Shown here piece by piece: positions 10,896-22,425 of a DNA stretch of 64,000 nucleotides (its first letter is position 1; every line of letters begins with the position of its first letter). Location: the NCBI GenBank assembly GCA_014529385.2, contig CM043960.1, positions 74,311,410 to 74,375,409 of the forward strand, given 5' to 3'. Source of the DNA: Adiantum capillus-veneris (Eukaryota; Streptophyta; Polypodiopsida; Polypodiales; Pteridaceae). Under the pieces are notes generated by a model. The model made no database searches and was not told where the DNA came from. It was given only the letters and a program-made list of their open reading frames with translations. Made by a program: the position numbers and the translations under genes.

Positions 10896-11683
10896 GATGA
10901 TGGTATATTCACGTACCATCATAGAGCATCTTTTCCAAAGAGAGTGCTTCAGAGTCCTTGACGAGATTTTCATTGTTTGGCCCCTCAGAATTTTGGCTGG
11001 AGTACACTCATGCTTCATGTAACAATACTTACATGAGACAACGGCCTCTGGACAGATCTTTGGTAGATCCTTTGGTAGAAGGCGACTCAAATAGGGCTTC
11101 AAGCGATACCCGTTTACCTTCCTGGAGTGCTCTTTACCATTCAAGTCCATAAGCTGATAGTAACTAGAATTGAAAGCCTTCTTGACTATGTATGGCCCTT
11201 GCCATCTAGTTTCAAACTTGGCATCAAAAGGATTGTCAAGTCGATTGTCATACCTTACCACAAGCTCTCCTTCCTTGATGCCTTTGTCCTTCAGTTTCTT
11301 GTCGTGCGTTTCTTTCGCTTGTGTGGCTTTCCTCTTGTAGCACTCATATGCTGCTTCTCTTGTCCACTCAAGCTCCACTAACGTAAGAAGTCGATCCATC
11401 CATACCTCTTGATCATCTTGTGCTGATTTGCCATGAAGTCGCATTGTTGGAATGTTTAGCTCAATTGGCTATAAAGCCTCTTGACCATAGACCAAGTGAA
11501 ATGGTGTGAACTCCGTGGCTTCCCTATATGTGGTTCGATATGCCCACAAGGCACCATCCAAGAAGTCATCCCATAATTTTATCTTGTTTTGCACCATCTT
11601 TCTAATGATTCCTGCAATGACACCATTAGCCTTCTCCACCAAACCATTTGACTGTGGGTAGTATGGTGTGCTATGACGATGTA
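10881..11683 (-). pseudogene. Gypsy-c integrase C-terminal half
   Basis: Continues the integrase cut by Copia-B1. From 11683 it reads RHSTPYYPQSNGLVEKANGV (the catalytic Glu region), then LWAYRTTYREATEFTPFHLV, a TAG near 11472, and from 11444 an open frame with GELVVRYDNRLDNPFDAKFE and RWQGPYIVKKAFNSSYYQL, the usual tail after a gypsy integrase. The frame closes in the PPT. No chromodomain is seen. Confidence 0.85.
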
Positions 11684-12005
11684 TGTAAAGAATGAGGATG
11701 CAAGAGAGCTACACAAGACAAGCACAAAGCACACAGAGATGGAAAGCTTCTTCTTCTTCTTCACAGAAAAGAGAGTACAAAATGACTAAGTGCTAAAGCT
11801 GAAAAGTAGCACATATGTACATGCGGTCACTAAGTGTGAACTCGCTAGAAGCGTACTAGGCTGGCACTATAAGTGTAGTCCAGCTGTAGAATCACTGGCA
11901 GAGATCCTCCGTGTCGGTCACCTAACGCGCCAATGAGTAAATGCAGTAAGCGGCCAAGACCCGTAGTGGATGCCAGCTCAAGGTGTAGAGCTCGACATCT
12001 CAACA
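11684..12005 (-). repeat. Copia-B1 3' LTR
   Basis: Plus-strand ends TGTAAAG...CTCAACA (minus TGTTGAG...CTTTACA). Aligned by eye with 16642-16963, only two bases differ over 322. The pol frame runs into this LTR and stops there. A purine tract GAGGGGGAG precedes it on the minus strand. Confidence 0.96.
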
Positions 12006-14071
12006 CTCCCCCTCGAGCTCTGCATGTCGCAGAGTCCAAGCATAGTCCGGAAACGTCGAAGCTTCTCAGCTCCGAGGGCCTTGGTAAAGATATCCGCTAT
12101 CTGCTCCTCTGTGCTGACGTAGACCAAGTCGATGTCGCCCGCCAACACTCGCTCTCGAACGTAGTGGTAATGGACCTCTATGTGTTTGGTCCTGGCATGG
12201 AACACTGGGTTCCTAGCCAACTGCATGCTGCTGAGGTTGTCACAATGGATGAAAATCTGCTGGTCCACCTGCACTCCCAAGTCCTCAAGTAATGTGCGTA
12301 GCCAAGCTACCTCGCACGCCGCAACTACTGCACCTCTGTACTCGGCCTCTGTGCTCGATAAAGCAACCGTAGGCTGCTTTTTGCTGCTCCAAGTAACAGC
12401 AGCACTCCCAAAAGAGAACATGAAGCCACTCGTAGATCTCCTATCAACAATGCTACCTGCCCAATCTGCATCTGTATACCCATACAATGCTAATGGTGCA
12501 TCTGCTGCATAGAACAATGCGTAGTCAAGAGTACCTTGCACATACCTAAGTGTGCGTCGTACTCCATCCAAATGTGGCTTCCTCGGAAGCTGCATGAACT
12601 GACTCTCCAAGCCTACTGTGTAGCTCAAGTCTGGCCTTGTGATAGTCAAGTAGATTAGACTACCGACAATCTTCCTGTACATGTTGACATCCTCAACAAC
12701 ATCACCCTTCTCTGCACTCAGCTTTGCATTCACATCCAAGGGAATAGAAATTGGCTTACAATCAGCCATACCATACTTTGACAACATGTCCAAAGCATAC
12801 TGTCTCTGTGATAGCCATACACCCTCTGGAGTCCTGATCACCTCAATGCCAAGAAAGTAGCGCAACTCGCCTAAATCTTTCATTTCAAACTCCTGTTTGA
12901 GAAGACCCTTCACATGGTCAATCTCCATAGCATTGTCACCAACAATAATAAGGTCATCTACATATATAGTAATGACCACAATCCCCACATCACTCTCACG
13001 TACATAGAGTGAATGATCAGCATGAGCTCTCCTAAAACCAATACTGACAAGATACTTGGCAATCCTGTCATACCATGCTCTAGAGCCCTGCTTCAAACCA
13101 TACAAAGCTTTCAGAAGTCTGCATACATAATCTGGGTAACCTGGATCGACATAACCAGGTGGTTGATCCATATACACTTCCTCTTGCAACTCACCATTCA
13201 AGAAGGCATTCTTTACATCCATTTGATGCATAATCCATCCTCTAGATGCAGCCACTGCTATGACAGCTCTCACTGTCGTCATCTTTGCCACTGGAGCAAA
13301 GGTCTCCTCATAGTCTATGCCATACGTCTGTGCATAACCCTTTGCGACCAGCCTTGCCTTGTGACGCTCAATGTTACCATCAGCCTTATGCTTGGTTTTA
13401 TACACCCATTTACAGCCAATAGCTTTCTTGCCACTTGGCAATGGCACCAACTCCCATGTGTCATTTGCTTCCAATGCAGCCATCTCTTCATTCATTGCAT
13501 CATCCCAATGCACATTTCCCACTGCATCCTCAAAACATGTGGGCTCCACATCCTGTATCACCTTAGCCATGTAGGCTTGGTGATGCGCTAGATACCCATC
13601 ATAAGTCAATTTTTGAACTGGATTTCTGACTCTATTAGATCTGCGCGGTCGTGGGTCACTCCTTTTCCCTCTAGCATCTTCTTGTACTTTCCTTACACCA
13701 GGTGTCCTGACAGCCGGAATTCCAAATTCCTCATCAAGACTTTGTTCAGAACCATCTGAATCCATGTCTACATGTGAAAAACCTGATGATACATCAGCCA
13801 TAAAGGGAGGTTCATCAACCTTTTCCTTTCCTTTTCGTGATACATTCCCTGTACCTGTTGGTGGAGTAACCTGCGTACGTAGTCTACCATTCCATGGTTT
13901 CTCAACAGAGCCACGAGAAGAGGACTCTTGTGGTCCACTCAAAACCTGTGACTGTGGCCTCACATTTTGTACAACCACATCATCTTTTACATCAGCCCCA
14001 ATAGTGCCATGTGCATTACTGTACCAGCTGCTCATCTCATCAAAGACTACATCTCTGCTCACTCGTAATTC
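11978..14071 (-). pseudogene. Copia-B1 pol, RT and RNase H part
   Basis: Open for 694 codons on the minus strand after one TGA at 14069-14071 that separates it from the upstream part of the same frame. RT has RHKARLVAKGYAQTYGIDYE, MDVKNAFLNGEL and an intact YVDDLIIVG active site. RNase H has YTDADWAGS, STEAEYRGA and ARTKHIEVHYHYV. It ends with ADIFTKALG and a short tail in the LTR. Copia-B2 has CGA where this copy has TGA, so the stop is a single transition. Apart from that stop all RT and RNase H motifs are present. Confidence 0.93.
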
Positions 14072-16328
14072 TCATGTAGTAGGATTGTAGCATCTGTACC
14101 CCTTTTGTTCAAGGGAATATCCCACAAGAATACATTTCTCTGCTTTAGGATCCAATTTCCTACGCAACTCATCTGGTACATGCACGTAAGCTATGCAGCC
14201 AAACACTTTCAAGTGTGCCAAATCAGGCTTTGTACCTGTAAACTTTTCCTCAGGTGTTACATCATGCACCGCAGCTGTAGGTGTCCTGTTCATAATGTAC
14301 ACAATTGTATTTACAGCTTCAGCCCAGAAATGATGAGGCATGTTCTTCTCATTCATCAATGCACGTGCAACCTCTGCAATGTGCCTGTTTTTCCTTTCTG
14401 CGACCCCATTCTGCTGTGGAGTATATCTGCATGTAAACTGCCTGTGTATACCATGCATTCGCAGAAAATCTGAAAAATCATTGGAGAAGTACTCTCCCCC
14501 TCCATCTGACCTCAATGTCTTGATTTGCATATCTGTCTCCTTCTCAATCATGACTTTGAAGTCTTGAAAGTGACCAAACACTTCACTTTTGTTACGCATG
14601 AAGTAGACCCATACTTTCCTTGTATGGTCATCAATGAAAGAGACATAATACCTGCAACCATGTATACTTGCAGTATTGGTTGGACCCCAAACATCTGTGT
14701 GCACCACCTCAAGTGGCTTTTTACATACATTGCGCTCATGTGGAAATGAGCCCTTTGACTGTTTTCCAAACTGGCATGCTGCACACACTTTATGCATACC
14801 ATCCACCTTGAATTTGGGCAAACCTTTTACAATCTGTTTTGATTGCATGCTGCGCAATCTCTGCTCATTGACATGGCCAATGCGTTTGTGCCAAATGTCA
14901 ACATCAGCCACAACACCTGTGCCCTGTGCAAATAATGCAGCTTTTACCTCAGGCATGTCTACATTCAGCGTAAACATTCTGCCCACACATTTTCCCTCTG
15001 TGATCAGCTTACAGCCATTCTGGAAATCTTCTACATAACAGCCATTTGGATTGAAGCGAACCTGCAAACCCTGCTCAACCATTTGTCCAACAGAAACAAG
15101 ATTCTTTGTAATGTTTGGGACATGAAGTACATCTGCTAAATACTTTGATTTCCCACTCTTCGTATTTAGAGGTATGTCCCCTACATGAGCAATGGGGTGA
15201 GCTGTGTCATCTCCTGTCTGCACATAGCCTGACACATCTGGTTTGCGCATATCTCTAAACCACTCTCCACGAGACGTCATGTGATTAGAGGCACCTGAAT
15301 CCACATACCAAACATCATCTTGGGTGGAATTCTCTACAGTCATTGTATTCATTACATGCTGCATAACAAACATGCGCTCGTTTTTGCTGTCATCTGCATC
15401 TCTGCTAGTAGATGCATAGTTGCCCTGTTCTCTCTTTCTACTTGCTTTTCCCTTTGGACAGTCACATGACATGTGACCTCTTTCACCACAAGTCCAACAT
15501 TCTCTACTATCTGGAGTATGTTGCTGCCTGCTTGATCCTGCACCACGACCTCTTTGACTCCCCCTGCCTTGAGACTGGTTTCCCCTGCCACCTGTATTGT
15601 TTTGATTTGATTGACCTTCCAGAAATTGGCCCCTGCAACCCCTTGGGCCTCGACCACGACCTCTACCTCTACCTCTGTTGGAGTTAGAATAGAAGGCCTG
15701 TTCAGAATTATTTCTGCCATGAGAAGAAGATGTGTCAAGGTTCTTCTCCTCAAGAATAAGCATAGAAATCAAATCTTGGAACACGGGGATGTCGTCTCTT
15801 GTATTCATGGAAGACCTAAAATGTACATACTCATCTCCTAGACCATCCAAGCATGCACGGACAATGTCATCGTCTTCCACTGAGACTTTAATAGATCCAA
15901 GAGCCTCAATGATACTCTTGATCTTCAAAGCATAATCATTGATGGAGAGGTTGTTCCTCTTAACCTGATTTAGCTCCGACTTTAGTTGAAGCTTCCTGGC
16001 CTTGGTGTTCACCTCGAACACTCTGCCTAAGTTTTTCCATGCAATGGCGGGGGTTTCAGCATCCTGTAGATAGCCCATCATGCCATCTGTAATGCTCATA
16101 GAAAGCCAATACATCACTTTGCTCTGGCCTTGTTGCCAGTCCCTCAAAGCTTTCCTTTGTTCTGCTGTAGCATTTGCCTCGGGAATCTCTGGTTTCCTTT
16201 TCATTGTCTCCTTCTACATAGTCCCAATAACCTTTTCCTTTTAGGAAATTTGTTATTCTGAACTTCCATGCAGGGTAGTTATTTTTCTCAAGCTTCTCAG
16301 TAACAATCTGACTGAAACCGTCAGACAT
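14072..16328 (-). pseudogene. Copia-B1 gag, protease and integrase
   Basis: Gag starts at 16328 with MSDGFSQIVTEKLEKNNYPA. One extra A near 16200 shifts the frame (Copia-B2 lacks it), after which 710 codons are open. In order: gag with a long RGRGRGRG tract, zinc knuckle CWTCGERGHMSCDC, protease VDSGASNHMTS, GAG-pre-integrase WHKRIGHVNEQRL, integrase with DVWGP, LRSDGGGEYFS and QQNGVAERKN (the D, D and E residues). Apart from the frameshift it looks functional. Confidence 0.93.
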
Positions 16329-16629
16329 CTTGAAGCACTAAGACAAAATAGCTACAATCTGCAAAAACCTGCAAATCTGTTGAACCTGCTATCGTGGTTC
16401 CTGTAACGCTTTCTACACTCAACGAGTGTCCACAATCAAGCGTACATACAACCACTGTACTTGTACAGTAAATCTCTGTATACTGCACTTTGGAGACCTG
16501 TTCAGAAACTTGTGCGAAAAACCCCTAAAATTTTTTTCGCGGCGCGAGGCACCTTCGGCATCTGGTCGTGGATTGCGAACGAAGGGATTGTGATGCTCTT
16601 GCTCTCTTAGCCTCTCTTGCCTGCACCAG

Positions 16630-16641
16630 GCTCTGATACCA
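16630..16641 (-). other. Copia-B1 primer binding site
   Basis: The minus strand reads TGGTATCAGAGC exactly, abutting the LTR end CTTTACA: a perfect match to the initiator tRNA-Met complement. Bases 16329-16629 are leader with no gene. Confidence 0.95.
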
Positions 16642-16963
16642 TGTAAAGAATGAGGATGCAAGAGAGCTACACAAGACAAGCACAAAGCACACAGAGATGG
16701 AAAGCTTCTTCTTCTTCTTCACAGAAAAGAGAGTACAAAATGACTAAGTGCTAAAGCTGAAAAGTAGCACATATGTACATGCGGTCACTAAGTGTGAACT
16801 CGCTAGAAGCGTACTAGGCTGGCACTATAAGTGTAGTCCAGCTGTAGAATCACTGGCAGAGATCCTCCGTGTCGGTCACCTAACGCGCCAGTGAGTAAAT
16901 GCCGTAAGCGGCCAAGACCCGTAGTGGATGCCAGCTCAAGGTGTAGAGCTCGACATCTCAACA
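16642..16963 (-). repeat. Copia-B1 5' LTR
   Basis: 322 bp; differs from the 3' LTR at two positions near its plus-strand right end (CCAATGAG against CCAGTGAG, and GCAGTAAG against GCCGTAAG). Confidence 0.96.
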
Positions 16964-16968
16964 ATGTA

Positions 16969-17752
16969 GAATGTGAAGCTCTTCACAAACTTCTGTGAGC
17001 AAGCCCTTCCTAAACCCTGGACCATTATCAGAAACAATCTCCAAAGGTGTGCCAAATTTGCAACAAATGTGATTGTACACAAACTTGCTAACTGTCCTCT
17101 CATTCACTCTTGCCACACTTTGAGCTTCCACCCACCTAGTCATATAGTCTACAACCACTAGAATGTAGAGTTTACCATTTTTTGTTCTAGGCAGAGGACC
17201 CATAGCATCAATGCCCCACTTTTCAAAGGGTCCATTTGCAAGCACTATTTGCCTCGGGCCATGCACCAACCTTCTATTTCCATTTATCTGACAATTGTGA
17301 TAGCTTTTACACCAATGTTGAACATCCACATGCAAGCTTGGCCAAACATACCCCGCAAGCAAAATCTTCTTCACAGTTGATTCTTGGGCAAAATGACCAC
17401 CACATGCCTCTTCATGCAAACCTTTTAGAATGGCTGGAATTTCCTTGATAGTTGGTACTATTCTACACACTTGATCCTTCCCTCTTTGATAGAGGGAGTC
17501 TTCTAGGAAGAGATAGAAACTTGCCTTCTTCATGAGTCTCCTCTTCTGAGCCTTCGTGAAGTCTTGTGGAAACTCACCCTCCAAAATGTAGCCAATAATG
17601 GGAGCCAATGACTCCAATCCCTGGTATCTCGATTGCTTGACAGCTGCTGCCACCATGATGACCTGCACTTCTCTCTCAACACATGTAACTGCTTGTTGTG
17701 CAAGTAAATCGGCATCTTCATTTTGTTTCCTCGGAATATGATATAGTTGCAC
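16969..17752 (-). pseudogene. Gypsy-c integrase N-terminal half
   Basis: Minus strand: end of RNase H (LYHIPRKQNEDADLLAQQAV), then the integrase zinc region (LHEEACGGHFAQ; HWCKSYHNCQ) and core with GIDAMGPLPRTKNGKLYILV and IVSDNGPGFRKGLL (first two catalytic Asp). Copia-B1 cuts it at LHILHC; it continues at 11683. It joins the upstream RNase H through a TAA at 17753-17755. Confidence 0.9.
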
Positions 17753-18844
17753 TTCTTAAAACTGATTAAACATCTTACGAATGGCATGAGCTTTTTTCCT
17801 TAATCTTTCATTCTTGCATGCCCAAATTCCTAAAATCTGTTTAACAATGAGAAGTGCATCTCCCTTTACCATGAGACGTTTTATCCCTTGGCCAATACAC
17901 ATCGTCAAACCATGAAGTAGTGTGTCGTATTCTGCTTCATTGTTTCTAGTTGAATGTGGTAGATTGACCTTCTCTTTCATGACCACCTCTCCACTTGGGT
18001 TCAGCAACACTAGCCCTCCCCCTGCTTTCCCTGTGGCTCGTCGAAAAGCTCCATCAAAGAACAAGGTAAAAGCATTGGGAATACTTTTTGGTGGTGGCAA
18101 TGGTAGGGTCTTTACTTCAGGCACCTTAATCTCCTTTTCATGCACCCTATAAGTGATAATCCCTGCCAATTGTGCACGCACACTATCTTCTACCTTGAAA
18201 GAGTATTGAAACTCTTGCAACTCCATAATCCACTTTGAGATCCTAGTACTAAGATTCATTTGAGATGACACCCAAGGGAACAAATTCTCTGCGGTGAGGA
18301 TTACAAAAGGTTTTGGGAGCAAGAAGGATCTAAAATTCCTTATCGCAAACATGAGAGAAAGCATCATAAGTTCTGCTTCTGTGTAGTCTCTCTCCAAAGC
18401 ATTCATGACCCTACTAGCAAAGTAGATGGGTCGCATCCTGGTACTGTGGGGATCTTGTTGTAGCAACACAGCACCAATTGTTTCCCTTCCAACACTAGAG
18501 CTAACAAAGAATGTGTACTCCCAACAAGGAGGCATGAGTGTTGGTAGCTCTGACAAAATGACTTTAATGTTACAAAAATACTCTTCAAGCTCATCAGACC
18601 ATGCAAATTCTACTTGTTGTGTCAACTTTTGCAAAGGATGAAGCAACTCCGAAGCTAAGTGAATAAAGCGTGACATATACTTCACTTTTTGAATGAATGA
18701 TATGACCTCTTTGAGATTCTTGGGTTAGGGGAGCTCAATAAGAGCCTTTGCCTTTGAAGGATCCACCTCAATGCCCTTATAGGAAACCTTGTGACCAAGC
18801 AAGATCACTTCATCCTCAGCTATGTGACACTTGTCGGGGTTGAG
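17753..18844 (-). pseudogene. Gypsy-c RT thumb and RNase H
   Basis: Same frame as gag-pol but with stops at 18845-18847, about 18727 and 17753-17755. Contains the RT connection (VKYMSRFIHLASELLHPLQK), a first RNase H-like tether region (IGAVLLQQDPHSTRMRPIYF; LERDYTEAELMMLSLMFAIR) and a second RNase H-like domain (FTLFFDGAFRRATGKAGGGL; NEAEYDTLLHGL). Two consecutive RNase H folds are known in some plant gypsy lineages; whether both are real here needs a structural comparison. Confidence 0.8.
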
Positions 18845-21451
18845 TTAACCTCCCATGTCATAGAGCTTCTTTAAACCTTCTTCTACCCTTTGTAGATGCA
18901 ATGATTTTGAGCTATAAATGCAAAAATAATCAATAAAAACCCTAATGGACTTTCCAAAGAATGCATGAAACACCATGTTCATGAAGCGTTGGAAAGTTGC
19001 AGGAGCATTTGTCAGGCCAAATGGCATGACTCTAAAAGCATAACAACCCCAAGGAGTGATAAAGGTTGTTTTCAATTGATCCTCCAATGCGATACCTATT
19101 TGAAAGTAACCCGAGTAGCCATCACACACAGTGTACTTCTCATGACCAGCTACTTCATTTAGTATCTCATCCTGAAATGGGAGGGGAAAGTGATCTCTTT
19201 TAGTTGCCTCATTAAGTGGACGATAATCCACACACACCCTCCACTTGCCGTTTTTCTTAGGAGTGACAACAACGGGAGAGACCCACTCTGAATTCTCCAC
19301 TGGATAAATGAAACCTGCTGCTAGAAGCTTTCTTACCTCCTTGAGTAGAGCCTGCTCCTTAATGACTCCTAGCCTTCGTAGCTTTTGAGCCTTAGGTGTG
19401 GCCTCTGGCTTCAACTCAATCTTGTGTTGAACAACATCTACTCCACGCACATCGGTGTAGTCTTTAGCAAAAAGCCTCGGAAATTTCCTTAGCACACATT
19501 TGAACTCCTCTCTTTCATCCTTTGTAAGTGTTGTAGACAACATACCTTCTAACATTCCTTCATCTTCCACCTTTTGGTTCTCTTGGGGACCTACCTCTTC
19601 CAAACCTTGAGAAGAGGTCTCCTGGTTGTTTGGATTAAACCTTACCCCCATGACTTCAATGGAGGACTCCTCTTCACTAATTCTGCTGCTACTTTCTTCT
19701 TTTGAATTGTTTTCAGTCCAATCTTCTTCCGTCTCACTTCGAGATGATTCTTCATGGAGCTCCTCTTGGCATTGCTCCTTCAAGTCAAAGACAACCTTCT
19801 TGTGATTGTCATTCCTGCAAACTAGCTTTCCACTCTCCCAATCCTGCAAAGCTCGCATTTTCATTAGCCATGGTCTTCCTAGGATAAATGGGTAACCATT
19901 TCCCTTGGTAGACATGACATAGAAATCCACTGCCTTCTTAATGCCAAAGGCCTCCACAAAAACATTTTTACAAGTGCCTACGCACCTAGCCTTGCTATTG
20001 TTTGCCATTTTCACTTTGATTTCAGGTGTCTCATGGATGTGCATGCCTAGTCTTTGCATGAGCCCTTCTGTCATGATGCAAATTTGTGCACCCCCATCCA
20101 CTAGACCTTTCCTAACCAATCTTCCTTTTATGTAACAATCTAACACAGGTGTAATATCCTCGTTCATTTCAGCATGTGCAACTTTTACAACAGGAAAACT
20201 CTCTTTTACCTTTCTCCTAGTGCTAACTGCCTTTGTTAAATCCCTCCTAACTTGTGGGCATAATGCAAGAAACTGAGGCCATGAGATATCAGGACCCTTA
20301 CCTCGCATGTCTTCCAACAGGTTGTATGGAGCCATACCATGTCCAAGAGGGAAGTGTTGGAGATTGATACGACGTCGAGTCCTCTTAGCTTCCTTGGTCT
20401 CCTTTGCCTTCTTGCCTTGTCCATGGTCACTCTGTGATGGGACACCCTCTTTCTCTTTACCTTTTCCTCGGCCACGCTTAATGCCATTTGCTTCCATGTC
20501 AACCTCATTTGAGTTTGTCACCTCTACCCCATGCACATTTGGATCTGGCAAAGGTGGAACTCCTACTCCTTGTGGAGGTGGTCTTGGTCCATTTGGCCTT
20601 TGTAGAAGCCTTGGTTGCTGACCAGCTCCTTCTCCTGCATTCATCACTGGGTAATTCAAGTTAGGTCTCCCTGGCTCCCCACGGGGCAAAGGACAATTGT
20701 ACATCCCATGTCCAGACTCTCCGCAATTCCAACATTGCAAGACTCTCCTAGGTCGTGGGTCTCGCTCTTCAGACTTCTTTGCTTGTCCCTTTGGACCTAC
20801 GGCTTGTGCAAGGTGAATTGACAGGCTGCTTAAGGATTCATTTAACTTCTCAATCACTTCAACCGTTACCTCAGGAAGCTCCCTAGATGTTGATGCTTGT
20901 GACTTACCTTTGGGTCTAAGACCTTCTATTGGAACCTCTCCCCTTAAGCACTTGAGTTTCCTATACTTCTCACCAGCCCTAGTTTCAGCTGCATCAAAGG
21001 TAGCAGGTGCACCCGCCTCAACTTTTACCTTAAGGTCAGGAAAGAGTCTGGCTATGAACCTCTCCTTCTTTAGAAATTCTGCACCATCACCAGGGTTAGC
21101 AACATTTCGTATCCATAGAGCCCAAAGACGTAGAAACTCTTGCTTGTACAAGTAGTAGTCATCTAAGTCTTTTTGCTTATGAGAAACAATGTCTTGCCAT
21201 AATTTTTGAGTGTTTTGGGGATCAAAGAAGTATTTCTTGAAATGATTCAAAACTTCTGTGTAATTCCCCTTAACTTCCTCAGACAAAGAGTCAAACCAAG
21301 TGCTAGCATCTTTCCTAAGGACCACCTCAAACATTTCTACACTTTCTTGATCAGTTATTATTCTCTTGATACGGCAAGACATCTTGAAATTCACTAAAAA
21401 TAATTCTGCATCCTCTCCAGGCTCTCCAAAGAAAAGAGGATACCCAGACAT
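18845..21451 (-). pseudogene. Gypsy-c gag, protease and RT in one open frame
   Basis: 868 codons from an ATG at 21451 (MSGYPLFFGEPGED). Gag domain residues 1-170; zinc knuckle CWNCGESGHGMYNC at 240-253; a Lys/Arg-rich stretch; protease active site VDGGAQICIM at 451-460 (Gly replaces the usual Ser or Thr) with FILGRPWLM near 523; RT from about 670 with NGKWRVCVDYRPLNEA, TVCDGYSGYFQI, FGLTNAPATF. The RT catalytic pair reads FIDYF at 839-843, so the second Asp is Tyr. The frame ends at TAA 18845-18847 inside pol. Gag, protease and RT share one frame with no -1 shift site visible. Confidence 0.92.
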
Positions 21452-21554
21452 TTAGCGTTGGCTTTCCATTGAATTGATTTCAAAGTGACACCCGTTTTTG
21501 TTTTTCTTTTTTAAAAAGATTTACACAATAATGTTTTCTAGCCTGCGATCTATT

Positions 21555-21773
21555 CTACAACAAAATAAAGATATTCACATCAAACGACCTATGATAATCA
21601 ATAAGAGGTAGGATGACAGGGTTTGGTGATGCGAGAATTTCTCCTACTCTTTGGGCACCAAACATGAACACCATACATTGTTGAAAAGGAATTTTCCTAC
21701 TAATTGCAATGTTTATTCTAATGTGTGGAGTGAAATGGAAGGGGAAAACCTCTATTCCTGAGCCATTATCCAT
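21555..21773 (-). CDS. Small pre-gag ORF 2 of Gypsy-c (72 aa)
   Basis: Minus-strand ORF starting MDNGSGIEVFPFHF, stop 104 bp before the gag ATG. Its last 56 residues match the next ORF upstream at about 24 positions (roughly 43%) and the 72-aa ORF of Gypsy-e (36389-36607), with the shared core GxxRxxExxASxxPxxLPL and the ending VxIF-hydrophobic-L. I know no family for it. The pattern strand-helix-strand is an inference. Conservation between elements suggests a protein product. Confidence 0.5.
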   Translation of the reverse strand: MDNGSGIEVFPFHFTPHIRINIAISRKIPFQQCMVFMFGAQRVGEILASPNPVILPLIDYHRSFDVNIFILL

Positions 21774-21794
21774 GGTCTATGCATGACCTAATGC

Positions 21795-22007
21795 TTAAAA
21801 CAAAACAAAAATATAGACGTCCAAACTAAGGTCGTACCTAATGAGAGGCAAAATAAAAGGATTTACTGAAGCGTTTATCTCGGCCAACCTAAGAGGACCT
21901 AAAATTCTACGAATGACACGTTGCAATTGCAACTTAGTACTAACAATTATGTGTACCTTTTGCCTTGCAATGGGAATAAAGGAATCATATAAATTTTCGT
22001 GATTCAT
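21795..22007 (-). CDS. Small pre-gag ORF 1 of Gypsy-c (70 aa)
   Basis: Minus-strand ORF starting MNHENLYDSFIPIARQ and ending LSLDVYIFVLF. It stops 21 bp before the start of ORF 2, its paralogue, so the pair looks like a tandem duplication. It lies about 55 bp after the PBS, at the 5' end of the genomic RNA. Unrecognised family. Confidence 0.5.
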   Translation of the reverse strand: MNHENLYDSFIPIARQKVHIIVSTKLQLQRVIRRILGPLRLAEINASVNPFILPLIRYDLSLDVYIFVLF

Positions 22008-22061
22008 GCAAACTACTTGACTATGCTAAAGGTTGATTCTACACAAAAATACACAAGCCGT

Positions 22062-22079
22062 TCCTCCGTGGGGGCACCA
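22062..22079 (-). other. Gypsy-c primer binding site
   Basis: Minus strand TGGTGCCCCCACGGAGGA, three bases inside the 5' LTR end. It shares TTGGTGCCCC with Gypsy-d and -e. It starts with the TGG expected for a tRNA CCA end, but I cannot name the tRNA. Confidence 0.65.
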
Positions 22080-22218
22080 ATTTGAGGCGGTCCGGGGTGG
22101 GCAACAAGAAGAGCAACCTCTAGACACCCTTCAAGGCTCCCGTGCTGCTCAATGGGGCTGGGGCACAACACAACACAAACCAAAACAACAAACCCACAGC
22201 CAAATCCCAACTACACAA

Positions 22219-22249
22219 GGGGCACCACCTAGTTTAAGAGCGAACTAGG
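22219..22249 (-). promoter_or_regulatory. U5 hairpin plus PBS-like box, Gypsy-c 5' LTR
   Basis: Same as 8301-8331: minus-strand stem CCTAGTT/AACTAGG with an 8-base loop at 22249-22228, followed by TGGTGCCCC (22227-22219). In the 5' LTR this would be in the genomic RNA if transcription starts upstream. Confidence 0.6.
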
Positions 22250-22341
22250 ACGCAAAAGAGGAGAATCGTTAGAGCAACCCACAAACAAGCAAGGAATTTA
22301 CACTAACCCTAACACCAATGGAACACTCTCACACACTAAAA

Positions 22342-22344
<3 letters not shown>

Positions 22345-22422
<78 letters not shown>
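22345..22422. repeat. (GA)n microsatellite in Gypsy-c 5' LTR
   Basis: About 39 GA units, at the same place as 8436-8496 but longer. Confidence 0.95.

Positions 22423-22425
<3 letters not shown>

Larger units (their letters stand above)
11684..16963 (-). mobile_element. Copia-B1: near-intact copia element, minus strand
   Basis: The two 322-bp LTRs differ at two positions. The target duplication is ATGTA (11679-11683 and 16964-16968) inside Gypsy-c integrase. The element has an initiator-Met PBS, a PPT (GAGGGGGAG) and one gag-pol reading frame broken by a single extra base and one CGA-to-TGA stop. It is the youngest-looking element here. Confidence 0.96.

Noticed and set aside
13013-13591. 192-aa plus-strand ORF inside Copia-B1
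   Set aside because: Shadow of the RT frame on the opposite strand; the same shadow appears at 28642-29220 in Copia-B2.
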